A stretch of DNA of 64,000 nt from Bryopsis sp. KO-2023 (Eukaryota; Chlorophyta; Ulvophyceae; Bryopsidales; Bryopsidaceae): positions 8,509,001 to 8,573,000 of the forward strand of contig BSYQ01000001.1 in the NCBI GenBank assembly GCA_030272585.1, in the 5' to 3' direction. Both the position numbers and the translations under genes were made by a program. The notes beneath the pieces were generated by a model. It saw nothing but the letters and a program-made list of their open reading frames with translations. It made no database searches and was not told the origin of the DNA. Shown here one piece after another: positions 22,833-34,690 of the stretch. Position 1 is the first letter of the stretch, and each line of letters begins with the position of its first letter.

Positions 22833-23993
22833 ATGGAGATAGTGGAACTAATGTCGCCCCGTCACAGTAATGTAAATGTAAAAATGGCTGCAGCACTGTA
22901 AATGTCCTCTCAGTCTTTTTCAGCACCAAGGGAAATGAACTCTAGGTTTGGCCTGGACAGCCTCTCTTAAATCGCACATTCAAAGGTAAAACAAAAAAAT
23001 CATCTCAGAAGCTCGATCACAAGAGTTTTAAAGCTTGTGTGCGAATTTGTGCATGCCCTTCGAACGGCCACATGGATATTCAAGGAAGGGGAAGTAAAAG
23101 TGAGCATCATTTCTGCAACTGGATGTTAAGCAAGAACTATATTGTTTTTCCATGGGTACCAGCAATGCGTTGGGGGAAAAATCTCTTTGAGAGGCTAATG
23201 ATGCAAAGGCATTCTGGTTGTAAATAGGTTTTTTGTGGGGGCATTTTCTGGACATCCGATTGTGTTGTGACATGCACAGTCTTTCTTTTTGCTGGAAAGA
23301 AATGCACAAAAACCAGAAAACTATTTCAGATGCACAAGGGAAAAGACAAAAGTCCCATTGTCTTCGATCTACTTCTGAATCCACAGCCACTGGCAATGGG
23401 ACTTGCACAAAATGCTGGTGGTGGTATTTTGAATTCTATGAGCGTGTCCCAAGACTTTTCACATTTTGATTTCACAGAGCGGTAGGTGGGCCAGCATTTG
23501 TAGATTCGATTGGGCAGCAGAACTGCAAGTGATGAGCTGAGCTTTTTCACTTGAAGCTTTCTGGAAACAATCAAGGAAGCTTTCAGATCCTGAACTCATG
23601 CCCCAGCATCAAAACAAAAACTGGGAGGAAGCCAACTGCCACCCCCACCCACTGTCATGTGGAACATGCAAGGTCCCACGAATAAAAAAGCTGAAAAAAA
23701 AAGGAACAAAAAGGTCCCAAAACATCCACAACAGAAACAGATGATCGGACTGCAAGATCCCGGCCACTGAAAAAAGATCCCTTATGGAATTTTCCATTTG
23801 CTTTTTCATATACCGAAAACGACCTCCCTTCGAATCATTTTTCACCCTCTCAACTCGACCGACCTATGTTCTTTCATTGACATACATCCACAACTGTCAA
23901 TCCACAGTTTTTCTCTGTTTTGTTTTTCAAACCCCTCCTCCTGTTCCTCACAGCAACTCCGAGAGTAACCTTCCATCTGGCAGGCAAACATGA
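22833..23993 (+). CDS. Hypothetical small protein, four-exon model
   Basis: Model: 22833-22897, 23009-23093, 23330-23481, 23954-23993, all phases consistent, giving 113 residues. Exon 1 starts MEIVELMSPRHSNV; exon 2 is helical (SSITRVLKLVCEFVHALRTA); exon 3 holds SPIVFDLLLNPQPLAMGLAQ and a Gly run; exon 4 is a short polar tail ending at TGA 23991-23993. Acceptors are catctcag, ctatttcag and ttcctcacag. No family recognised and no independent support, so this is a plausible but unproven model. An alternative last exon in another frame around 23990-24211 is also open. Confidence 0.3.
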
Positions 23994-24900
23994 TGCTGCT
24001 CCACAGCGTTCCCGACGATTGGCAAAACGATAAATGGTGGACAAAAAAGGCATCCGGATTATCAAACCTCTGGATGGATGGTTCCGATGCAAACTGGGAG
24101 AATGGGGACATCAAAATAGGCAAATCAAGGCACCAGTCAGACCTAGGGAAGGCTCTCCCACGTGCTGTTGTTGTTCTCCGTTTTGTGCCTACAAATTTGT
24201 TGTCCCCATGATTTAGCCACATCACTTGAAAAATTGCAAGATCTGGTGACCCCACCTCGGGGGTCCAAAAAAAAGCAGAATTCAGCAAACAAATTTCGCA
24301 TGGACCCCCCTCCCCCCTCTCATATTTCTCTTCTCTTTTATTTTCCCTTTGGGAAAATTAACCTTTTGACTGGATAAACACAAGTGCTTTTTTATTCCAG
24401 GTCGTTGTCAACTCTTCTGTGTTGTTGGCCACCATGGACTCAGGTCAATCGAAAACATACACACAAAAGTTTTACAAAAGCACCCGATCACAGTCACAAA
24501 CAGCCAATCCACTCCCCCCCAATTTCCACAATTCTAATATCCACCCCAATTCCCATCAATCCATAGTGTTCTTGCACTTGCACCACACCTGCCCTCTCAA
24601 CAGCCTCCCCCCCCCCCAGCCCCACATATCTGAATTAGAATGTGGTTCTTTCTTGGTTAGTGGCTTTCAAAACATAAAGACGTAACTACGTTTCATTTTA
24701 TGCGGTCCTTTCCCACATTCTCCTTTTTCCATGAAAAATGAAATAAAATAATAAAACTCAATGGTTCCTGTCGACTCCAGGACCCTCTTTCTTTTCTTTT
24801 TTTCTCCCCTTTTCCCTCGTTCTGAAAGGCTCCGATTTTTCTTTTTTTGGAATTCTTTGTTTTGTTTTGTTTTAACCAGTTATCTTTTACTTTCATCGAC
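23994..24900. other. Spacer, no supported gene
   Basis: Contains several overlapping frames of 60-75 codons (23990-24211) with protein-like composition but no consistent splice context, then C-rich and T-rich tracts from 24300 on. Confidence 0.35.
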
Positions 24901-25881
24901 CTAGCCTCGCCATGGTTGATATACAGGGGGAAAAATCGGGACACCCGGAGCTGCTCTATAACAAGGAACACCCCCATAGCCCATCGGCACAGGTCGATTT
25001 CCCCCATTGGAAAAGCTGGCCAAACCCTGACTGACTTTTTCGTTTTCCTTTTCTTCCTCGGCCTGTTCCATCGCCAACCTCATTTCGTCTTCCCCCACCA
25101 TCCCAGTCACAACCGACACCGCAGAAACCCTGAGCATAATGCACAGGGCCCCATGCAAAGCCATCAAGAAGGCTGAAAGAACGGAGGTGGCCCCCCCCAA
25201 AGGCACATCATGATGGCAACTGTCGTAGCCCACATGGGGGCACACCACGCTGAACATGATCAGCGGAACCACGATCGCCCCAATGCAATCGAATGTCAAA
25301 GCAGTCATTGCCAAGAACTTCATAAACTTGACCATTCTGAGGGGGCTCTTTATGAGCCTCATCTTGTGCCCCCACTTGGGCAGGTACACCGCAATCACCC
25401 CAAAAAAGGATGCCAAAGGAGCTGCAAACAGCACCGAGTTTTCCAGGAACAAGAAATAGGAAAAGAAAACCGCCGTGGGGGCATTCGAGACGATCACTAG
25501 AACGCTGCAAATGTTCAAGAATTTAACGAATAGTGGTAGTTTTCCGTGGGAAATTGGCGGTTGGGCTCCATTTCGACTGTGCATGTCAGGAATCCCTGTC
25601 GTTCCCATGGGTGCATGCATAGATCCCGCCCTGAGGCTCTGAGGTCCAGGCGACCCGACGGGCAGCATGGGCCATGAGGGAGTTCTGGCCATCGCAGGGT
25701 TCGGCGGGCAGTAGCCATTCAGGTAGGGATTCGGTCCAGCATGCTGCAAGGCAAGCACCTCCAGGGGGACCGTCCCTGGAATCGACGAGGAAGAATAGCC
25801 CGAAGGCTGCACGCTGTAAGACTGCTGATTCTGCAGCAAGGGCATCGATTGTTCGCTCCCTGCTTTCTTGACAGGGCCCAT
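24901..25881 (-). CDS. Four-helix integral membrane protein, unknown function
   Basis: Intronless 326-residue protein from ATG 25881 (the frame's upstream GTG at 25887 is not needed). Residues 1-~110 are Pro/Ser/Gly/Gln-rich and probably cytosolic. Then four hydrophobic segments: FVKFLNICSVLVIVSNAPTA, SVLFAAPLASFFGVIAVYL, FMKFLAMTALTFDCIGAIVV with LIMFSVV, and VLSAFLMALHGALCIML. A loop between helices 3 and 4 has two cysteines (CPHVGYDSCHH), which could pair as in tetraspan proteins. The C-terminal ~65 residues start with an acidic helix (EQAEEEKENEK) and finish Pro/Gly-rich. The layout recalls MARVEL/CASP-type tetraspans, but I see no diagnostic motif. A T-rich tract lies just past the stop. 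Confidence 0.7.
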   Translation of the reverse strand: MGPVKKAGSEQSMPLLQNQQSYSVQPSGYSSSSIPGTVPLEVLALQHAGPNPYLNGYCPPNPAMARTPSWPMLPVGSPGPQSLRAGSMHAPMGTTGIPDMHSRNGAQPPISHGKLPLFVKFLNICSVLVIVSNAPTAVFFSYFLFLENSVLFAAPLASFFGVIAVYLPKWGHKMRLIKSPLRMVKFMKFLAMTALTFDCIGAIVVPLIMFSVVCPHVGYDSCHHDVPLGGATSVLSAFLMALHGALCIMLRVSAVSVVTGMVGEDEMRLAMEQAEEEKENEKVSQGLASFSNGGNRPVPMGYGGVPCYRAAPGVPIFPPVYQPWRG

Positions 25882-26443
25882 TTCCACTGGAATTCAATTT
25901 TGCTCTTTTTGCTTCGGTGACACTCGATGTTGCGTCAAAGGGGCCTTGGTGGGGCGTCTGGCTGGTGTTTTAAAGGGAAGGGGCGGCGTCCTGCTGCACA
26001 AAAACGTTCCAAGGATCTGCTGACGCTGTTTTGGTATGACGTCTTGGGGTGTCCAGCAACGATCGACCTCTGTCATTTACAGGCATTAGTTCGATTTTTC
26101 CACCAAAAGCACGGAACGACGAGGGGACGGTTTTCGCTTGGAGGTGGCAATGAAGCGGGCCGGGTTGAAGAGCCAGCACTGTTCTGAGGGTGAGGTGAAC
26201 GTCGCGACTTCCCTAAAAATCCTTCCTGGGTTTCTTTTCCGAGTGCGCGCGCGTCCTGAACGAATCCACCCTTCCGCCCGCCAGCGAAAATGTTTCCATG
26301 CGCCGTAAATCTCGATGATTGACACTCGGTTTTTTTGGCGTTCGCATTGCATCGTAATCCTGCAGCGTCGCCTAAATTTTTCTTCTTTTTTCTGTCCAGA
26401 GGAAACAGAGTTTCTTGCGAGGAATTTGATTTCGCGAAAATCC
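25882..26443. promoter_or_regulatory. Divergent promoter region
   Basis: 562 bp between the divergent starts at 25881 (minus) and 26444 (plus). CpG-rich segments occur at 26190-26290, as at the other promoters in this window. Confidence 0.35.
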
Positions 26444-29400
26444 ATGTCGGGATTGGATGCGGCCGACGTCTTTTTTTCGCGACTTCCTCTCCTCGTAAAG
26501 TATTTTCTGTTTTTTTTGTTTACTTAAAATTATATCCTCGCTCGTTTTGTGCAGGTGGCCTGGATTATGGAAAGGAAAAAAAGAAACAGAAAGTAGGGAG
26601 CCCCAGCCAGAGAGGTGAAGCCCATGCATTTAAAAATAGTAAAAAATAACGAAACAAAAAAAATAAAGACAGAATCACAGCCACTGTACAGGAATACTAA
26701 TATATTATATTAGTCATTCAACTGATTGGGGGTAAGTAGTCTTGGATTAGCTCCATTCAAAAAGCGACAATTACGAATAAAAATCTGTTGCAGCATCGAC
26801 ACTTTCGCCAAGTTTCGAGGAATCAGTGTTTTTACAGTGTGTAAATACGTTGCTATTGCTTTGTTCATTCTCATATGTTTGCTGTAGAGGAGGAAAAAAG
26901 GGACTTCTCCCAGATGGGGGTGCACTATTTGGGCCATTTGGTAAGGGCGTTTGTGCAAGTGCAATAACAGTGTCATCTACCAGCCATTTTACTGTTTTGT
27001 GGAATTCTGGCTTTGAAATGTAAAATCAAGATTTGGAAATAGTATATATATACATATATACATATATATATATATATTGAATTGAAAGTATTTTACACAA
27101 GGCCAATGGGAAAAACTGGCCTCAAAAAAATAAATAAAAAAATAATAATAATGATTGAAAAGCCCGTCAACTCCCGAAGCCTTCTTAGAGTTCAAGAGGC
27201 AAATATATTTATGTACATATTCAGACTATGATTAGATCTAGCAAAAATTTCGGTCGAAATTATTTACGCATTATGCCGTTGAGCCTGAGTGAATTTCCTG
27301 CATTGATTTTTTAATTGATGCAGAGATCACTTTTCGGGTTGACATGGGAAGAGTTGACTGGAGCTGGCCTGAGAGCTTTGAGCGATTTGAGAATGATTTT
27401 GACCTCGACCTCTAAGGAAGAATACAGCAAATGGACAGCCGACTTGTATGCAACTGCAGAAAATTTGAGCGTAAGACAATGGAGCTTTTTTTTTCAAGTC
27501 GACTTCGATTCTGATTGTAGTGAAGCATGTCTGACACATGGTCCAGAAAAACATATTCACAGATTGAAATCCGATGTTGTGAAATCGTCTCGACAAGAGA
27601 AATTACCCAGAAAGGAAAATCATGTCTATTTTTTTTTGTTCGTTTTTTTCAACATGGACTTTTCATTGGTGAAATCCTTTGCACTTCTTTTTCTCAGAGT
27701 AAGTGAATTTTGAAAAAATATCAAGAAGTTGTATGACTTTCTTTTTTTTTTTTTTTTAAAGTTCTTTCAAATGTTTCACATCGAGGCTTTCAGCTGCATG
27801 CAGCCTGTCCACTAAGCAAATGAGTGAAAAAATATTTGAGGGAAAAAAAATCTCTATTTGGTCTCTGTGTTTTTGATTTGATATTGATTTTTTTATATAT
27901 TTTTTTTACCCCCATAGGGTGATGATGACGTTAAGGCGATTTTTGCCTTGTTCGCTCAAAAAAGGGACGATGAGGTACTTACTGTTGTTGAAAATTGCAG
28001 ATTGCCGTATATCGGAGTGAGGTTTTTTTCAGCATGAATCCCTTAGCAGTTTCCTTGAAAATATTAGAAACAAAACCTATGTACCATCAAAAGTAACAGA
28101 CAAAACAACAGCTGGTCCAGGCCTGCTGGACCAAAATAATGCAATATATGTACTGCTAAGCCGATAGGTTTATTTTAAATGGCTCAATCAACCCCTAAAA
28201 TGTTTCTCACCTGGGGTCATGTTCTGGTTGTGTTACAGTATGCAAAGAAGAATGAAGCAGTTTTCCAGGTGAGGGTCGAGACGTTTTCGATGTTTCCACC
28301 CATATGTTTTTGGTTTTTTTTTTTCCGCAGCCCATTTTCGTCATCCTCTTGTTTTGGTTGTGGAATTCTCTTGCATTCTGGAGTAAGTGTGATTTTCACG
28401 TTCGATTTGCAATTTCTTTTTCTGTGTCTTTTTTTTTTTTCCTCTCAGTGTTTGATTGACCAGAGAAGCAGTGATGCTGAAGAAGAGTCCGATAATGAAC
28501 ATGAAGAAGAGGAAATTGCAGATAAATCAGTGGAGCCAACACAGAAAGAAAGAGAGTCAAATGAGCATGCAGCGCAGCATGGTAGAGAGATTCAAAAGAG
28601 ACATCCAGCATTCTAAGTAAATTGAGAAAATCCACTCTCCAGACCTAACTTATGTGGAATCTCCTTAAAAGGCTTTTATTTCTTATTAACTAAGTCGCAA
28701 GCCTGCCATGATGCATTCTGTTACATCCCATAAAGGGACGATTGCTATTTTCTGGGCTTCCCTCTGAAGAAGTGTTGGCGATTGTGCCTAGTTTTCCTTT
28801 TCAAAAAAGCTATTTATGGATCGGCTTTGCGGTGGTGTATCACATATTGAGTCTGTTTTTCAATTTCAATTCGCGCACCACAATTTTTTTTTTTTTATTT
28901 TCTGCAGGCTGTTTAGGAGGTCAGGAGATGGAACCAGAAATGAATGAAGTGAGGAAAGACAATGAAATGGAACCTGAAGGAAACGAACGCACTGATGTGA
29001 GTTTTCCTTGGATGACAGAATAGAATTCTGTTCTCCTGCCTTCACCCTTTTTTGGGGGAGGTGGTGAAATGGATCAGCAGTAATGGGGACAGGGTTTCGG
29101 ACTCGCTCATTGTAAAGCAAGTCTATGAAAGTGTACCCTCGTCGGGTTCAACTCTTTTCTTGACGTACACCTAAACTCACCGGTTCCACTCTTCTTTTCT
29201 TTTATTTCACTTTTTTTTCTCTTAACTCTCTGTTACTTCTCTATTTCCATTCCCAAAAATGTTGACAGAGTGGAGTTTTTTCTATGGAAGGTATTTTCAA
29301 GGGATCCCAGAATCAGACAGCATCCCACAGAGTCGGACCACCAACCAGGCCCTCACGACCATCTGTTCGAGGATGATCTGGAGGAAAATTCTCCAAAGTC

Positions 29401-29581
29401 CAGGGATCCTCGCCTTCGAGATCCTCGTCTTCGAGATCCTCGTCTTCAGCACGTTCAAGACGAACCAGAAATGAGCCAGGAGAGTCTTCCCGATTTTTCT
29501 GTGCACGATTCAGAGGAGGAGGAGGAGCAAAAACCAGTGGTGGAGTTCATTCCCTTGCAGAGGAAGGATCCATGGTTATGA
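26444..29581 (+). CDS. Multi-exon gene: helical/membrane N-terminal part, acidic C-terminal part
   Basis: Exons with good splice sites: 26444-26494 (MSGLDAADVFFSRLPLL), 27324-27470 (FGLTWEELTGAGLRAL...), 27918-27974 (DDDVKAIFALFAQKRDDE), 28239-28268, 28331-28382 (hydrophobic PIFVILLFWLWNSLAFW), 28449-28581, 28908-28996 and 29291-29581. All junctions agree in phase except 28382 to 28449, where the membrane frame and the acidic frame do not connect; an unseen exon, another donor or two separate genes could explain it. A further 51 bp exon at 26890-26940 is possible. The last exon has three DPRLR units and an EEEEEQKP tail. Function unknown. Confidence 0.45.
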
Positions 29582-31353
29582 AAACTATCAACCTTTATAG
29601 GGGTTTCCCTCAGTAGAAAGGGGTTCTAGAATAGATCTATTGCTGTGGTCGGTTGGTGTCAGGATAATACTAGTTTTGTATGAAGGGTTCAGCGATTGGG
29701 ATGAGGGTGTTGCTGCTGGCATCGACGTCAGGTTTGATTCTGGGCTTTCTAACAGAATAATATAAATTATCATTATTGTTTCTGCACAATATTTTTGATC
29801 ATCATTGTTTCCTCGAAGCTATAATTATTTACAGTTTTTTTGCCTTTAATGTACTTGTATTTTTTAGAATTCGCTCCCTTTTTTCCAGCAGACAATAATG
29901 ACACCTGCCCATCCCCCCTCATTTCATCCCTTGTCTACATTTCATGCCCAATTTCCACACAGAAATACTTTTTTCCCCCGCAAAGTCTCCCCAAAAGTTG
30001 TGGAAACGTGATTTGAATATTTGCTGGTAGAGCCGGCAAATTTTGGCGAAAAAGAAGCTGTGTCTGCTTTTCTTCGCAATGTCTTTTAAGGAAGGGTGTA
30101 TTTTCTCTAATATGCAGCAAGAGGGCAAAATATTGCACGCCCATTTCAAACTTCACATTGGATTGCAGCAACATTCTTGTTTCAAGATGTGAAACGCACA
30201 TCACCAGACGATATGTTAATATTGGTGTCTTGGAAAATGTGGTAGAAAAATGAAAGGAAAGAGAATGCAGTCCTCTATTCCCAAAAATTTGGCACCCCTT
30301 TTTGAAAATTGAGCTGCAACCCTGCTAAAAATGGACATGAATCCGACTTCCAGAAAGTAATTTTAGAGAGGCCCACTGCTATTCTGAACTGATGATTAAG
30401 GATCCACAGAATTGGTTTGGGTTGCAGATCTTCCCACTTCATTTAAAAGTCCAAATTTGGACAGTGACTGGTTTCCTGTTGTGACAAAACAGTCCATTCT
30501 GTACATGTGGTTCCAATCTTAATTGAGATGAGGGCTGTAAATCTGAATCTCTGTTGGCATAAGATTATTCTTGAGTGTATTGAATGTGTCTCCATTTTCA
30601 GCACTGTGGAAGGTTTTAATTCATTAGGAAATTCGGGGCAATGACCAAGCTTCTCTTCACTGCACCCAATGAAATCAGCAATTTCTTTCTTGTGGTTAGA
30701 GAAATAGCCCACATTTGGTTTATATGAGGTCCAGAGAACATGCATACTCCCCCCCCCCCCTCACACACACACACCCTTCCCAAACAAAGCACAGTGGATC
30801 TGGTCTGTAACACCCCTATTTGCATTGGTGGCAGATGCTCTTTTCCAGCTTTGGGAAAAAACAAGCACTCTCAAAGCAAATGAATGGCCCAGGTCGAAAA
30901 ATAGAAGGCCAACACAGGGGTGTGTGTCCACATCTGTTACCCTGATTTTGGAAATGTTTCTTCAGAGAGGGACATGTATCTACATCTGGAGTGAAGTTGT
31001 AACTATAACAATTAGTTAGTACAGAAATTGCATAATGACAATTGTAGAATCAAACATGAGACCCCATTTCTGGCCCTCAAAGGGGACTCTGAACCGATGT
31101 ATGATTATGTAATACTGTCACGTGTTCGCCCTGGCGGATTTCGGCGCAGGGTTGATACTTATCGTCGACCCAGCGATTCTTGCATCCTCGCTTTTTGTTT
31201 TCTTGCCTTCGGTGGTGCGTGTGTTCTTGCCTTCGGTGGTTTGTGTTCTCTTGCCTTCGGTGGTGCGTTTCCTATTGCCTCCGGTCTGTTTGCTTGCTTT
31301 CTCTGGTCGAGAGTCCAAACGATCGAGAGCTTGGACTTCGAAGATCATCTGAG
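29582..31353. other. Spacer, no supported gene; 27 bp-type repeat near its end
   Basis: No convincing exon in 29582-31100. At about 31195-31285 there are four imperfect copies of a cttgccttcggtggt-type unit, in CpG-rich DNA upstream of the next gene. Confidence 0.45.
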
Positions 31354-32485
31354 ATGTGCGTGGTGTGCCAGTATGTCGGCTGGGGGAGCTGCTCAGAGCG
31401 GTGAGTTCAGTTCTGTCAAGTTTATATTGTGTTGTTTGGTACGCTGAGCGCGTTCTTTTGTCGAGGACAAAGTGTCGTAAGGCCGGGTTGCTGGCCGATT
31501 GGGCGATTGGAAATTTGTTTGATCCAAGCGTCGGAAAAACAAAACGAGAGTGAAAGACGGAGTCACGGGATCCTTCGCCTTGTTACCTTGTTTCTTTGTG
31601 TCTTTGTCTTTATGGTTTCCCCCTTTTGATCCGTCGTCGATTTTTCCCTGTAGGTACCGCACGTTGGGATTTCTGGGAGTTCTTTCCTTGATCGTCTTGA
31701 TCTTGGTCGTCGCCTTCTCCCGACGCGCGCCTTCTGGACCTGCCGAGAGTGAAGCCCCAATTGGATACGGAGAGGATGGCCTTTTTTACGGCGTCTACTA
31801 CGGCCAATTGGCGATGAAGTATGCGAAGTTGAGCCCTTTAAGTATCTCTTTATATTCGTTCGACCCCTGAAAGTATAAACGACTCGACACCTTTTTAAAT
31901 TACACTCCAAGAACGGGCAGTTGCTCGTCGAAACTATCGATCGTCGTCCCCACGCGACACTCCTACAATTGTCGTGGTCGACAGCGAAATAGTGAGAAGA
32001 GTTTCGACCTCCTGCCAGAAACGAAGCCCAGTGAAGAGCAATAACGAAAAACCGAAAAACGTTTCTCTTGTGGGAAGCCTGTCGATTTTTAGTTCCTGTC
32101 GATTTTCTGTTTCTGTCGATTTCCAGTTCCAGTCGAATTTCCAGTTCCTGTCGATTTCCAGTTCCAGTTGATTTTCAGTCCCTGTGCCAGTGCTTGTTGA
32201 TGCATGAAATTGGGCTGAGATGATATAAAAGGATCCTTTGAAATCCTCTGAACTGACCTTGTGTTTTTTTAATGTTGAAATCAGGTGTGCAAAGTTCCTT
32301 TCAAACGTGATTGGAAAGCGGTCTGCAAATGGGTAGCCATGGCGATTATCGTAGGACTTCTATTGGCATGGATGGAGCTTTGCTGGTTTGGACTTTTGGA
32401 TGGCATCTTGGTGTCTATTGTGATTTCTTCGGCGTTCACGATCGAGGCAGCTCAGTTGGCTCGGCGTGTTATACGCCGAATATAA
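31354..32485 (+). CDS. Two-helix membrane protein, unknown function
   Basis: Four exons with every phase agreeing: 31354-31400, 31654-31841, 31912-32069, 32285-32485; 197 residues. First membrane segment right after exon 1 (LGFLGVLSLIVLILVVAFS), then a Ser/Arg-rich soluble stretch (RRNYRSSSPRDTPTIVVVDS) that looks phosphorylatable, then a second hydrophobic region (WVAMAIIVGLLLAWMELCWF plus ILVSIVISSAF), ending in a basic tail (ARRVIRRI). Exon 1 could instead start at ATG 31373 in another frame, but that frame stops early in exon 2. The third intron (32070-32284) contains a 12-17 bp tandem repeat. No family recognised. Confidence 0.5.
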
Positions 32486-33339
32486 AAAAAAAAAAAAATA
32501 GGGAGAAAGGGGAGGGAGGAAGCTTCATTTCATTTTTTTCAACATTAGCATCATTGGGGTTCACTTTCAGTCATCCTCCTTCCCCTTTCTCTTACCACTC
32601 CTTTTCCTATACCGGGCAAAAAAAAAAAAAAAGCGGTGATAAAAAATGTGTTTGTCAGAAAATCAAAGTAAGTATTTGCCGCAGCCGCCCGACACAACAA
32701 AGAGAAAAAAAAAAAAAAAAAAGAAAAAAAGCGGTAGAAATTTTTTTTTTGTCGTATAAAGAAAGTATGTATTTGCCGGAACCGCACGGCATAGAAAAAA
32801 CCTTCATTTAATGGAGTAGAAAAAAAAGGGAACAGAAATTTGGTAAATGTCACAGAAAATGTATGTATGTATGGGAAAACAAGGGAAGAGTCAAAAAAAA
32901 AAATGGGAGCGAAAAAGGGGTAAATGTCACAGAAAATTTTATGTATGAAAAAAAAAGGGAAGAGTCAAAAAAAGGGTTGATTTTCTGGACCAAAAAAAAA
33001 AAAAAATTGGGGGTGGGGAAGAAAAAAACAGTGATTGGGAAGAAAACTGCGAACTGTGAAATTGTGATAGATACGAGGAAGAAAACAGGGTCAGTAACAC
33101 AAAAATATTTGTGTTTCCCAGTTTTCAACATACAAATGGAAAAAAAAAGAATGTTGGATGATTTTCTTCTGATTTTCTCTTTGTCTTTTGAATGGGCAGC
33201 AAAATTGGTGCACATGGGTGCATGAAAAAGATGAAATTAAAAAATTATATAAGTTTTTCGATGATGTATCATGGCTTTTTTGTCTTTTGCTTGGGTTCCT
33301 TTGTTTTCCAGCAACTGATTTACAAGCATTGTCGAAGAT

Positions 33340-33520
33340 AATGGGTTAAAATGCAGGAAAAATGCAGTTCAATAAAACAGCATTTTTCGAGTGGAAATTT
33401 TTCAGGAAAGTTTTGTTATTGAAGTTCTGGAAAATTTGTGAAGGGCTGGGTTAGGAAAATGCAGTTTAATAAAACAGCATTTTCCTAGTGGAAAATTGTT
33501 AGGAAACTTTTATTATTATG
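33340..33520. repeat. ~93 bp tandem duplication
   Basis: Two adjacent copies of a segment with aatgcagttcaataaaacag / aatgcagtttaataaaacag, about 85-90% alike by eye. Confidence 0.6.
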
Positions 33521-33779
33521 TGGAAGTATTGAAACTGATTTGGTTGCATAACCTCTCAGCCCTTGGTTCACCTTCAAGTTTTGAGGGGGGCAGATGAGGG
33601 TGGGAGGTTATGCCAAAGGAAAAAAAAAAGGCAGAATTAGAAAAAAAAATTATGGAAATTAGATACAGAATTAGGTAGCAAAAAAAAAAAAAGAGGAGAT
33701 GGCGGGGGAGAAATGAAACTATATTTTGGACTGCAGTGGATGCGTATGAAAGCAAATCTGAACTGAAATCAATACATGA

Positions 33780-34050
33780 CTGTGATTTTTGATTTTTGAC
33801 TTTTGGATGCAGCGATTCTTCATTTTTGATTTTTGACTTTTGGATGCAGCGATTCTTCATTTTTGATTTTTGGATGCAGCGAATTCTTTTATTTTTGATT
33901 TTTGGATTCAATTCTTTATTCTTTATTTTTTTATTCTTGGATGCAGCAGATTCTTTATTCTTTATTTTTTATTGATGGGCAGCAGATTTTTTTTATGGAT
34001 GCGGCAGATTCTTCTTATTGAATTTTTATTGAATTTTTGATGGATGCAGC
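33780..34050. repeat. AT-rich minisatellite (ttttggatgcagcgattctt unit)
   Basis: Repeated tttttgatttttggatgcag-type units, 5-7 imperfect copies of varying length. Confidence 0.7.
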
Positions 34051-34149
34051 GGATGAGCTTGAACAATATGGTAGAGAAATATTGGATTTTATGGCACAGA
34101 AAAAAGAAAAGGATATTTTTGGGGGAGTTTTTCTTCTCCCTTGAAACCC

Positions 34150-34690
34150 AGAAAAAATAGTGGACAGTTGATCATCACCAACCTCTGTTAGAATGAGGTC
34201 GGCGGTGATCGACCAGAATCTCCACCTCAACATGGGTGGTTGATTGGGTAATGGGGGGAAGTGGACAGGGGATGGAAGAGGTTGGGTTGGGGAAAAAAAA
34301 ACTGGGATTTTTGGTGGAGACCAAAAAAAAACAGAAAAAAAAACAGGTTTATGAATGGAAAAAAAAAAAGGAAATGGAATTCTTATGGAAACATGGGAAC
34401 CCCCGAAAAAAAGTTATTTGAAGGAAAAAAAACCCGAACAAACTGGGAAGTGGAGAGAGTAGAATTCAAGTGGGGATTCGTGAACAAATAAAAGAAAGTT
34501 TTCGGACATTAGATTTTACGAAGATTGGATTTCTCTTTCTTTTTCTCTTTCTTTTTTTCTTCCCTCCAAAACCTAAAGAAGAAAGTGTCAAGTGCATGAC
34601 CACCAACCTCTATTTGAATGAGGTTGGCGGTGATGGACCGGGCAGCCCCACCTCAACATGGGTGGTTGAGAAAGGTTTCGGGGGGAAGCG
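34150..34690. repeat. Pair of ~80 bp direct repeats
   Basis: 34165-34250 and 34590-34670 share ccaacctct, gaatgaggt, ggcggtgat and ccacctcaacatgggtggtt in the same order. Confidence 0.6.
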
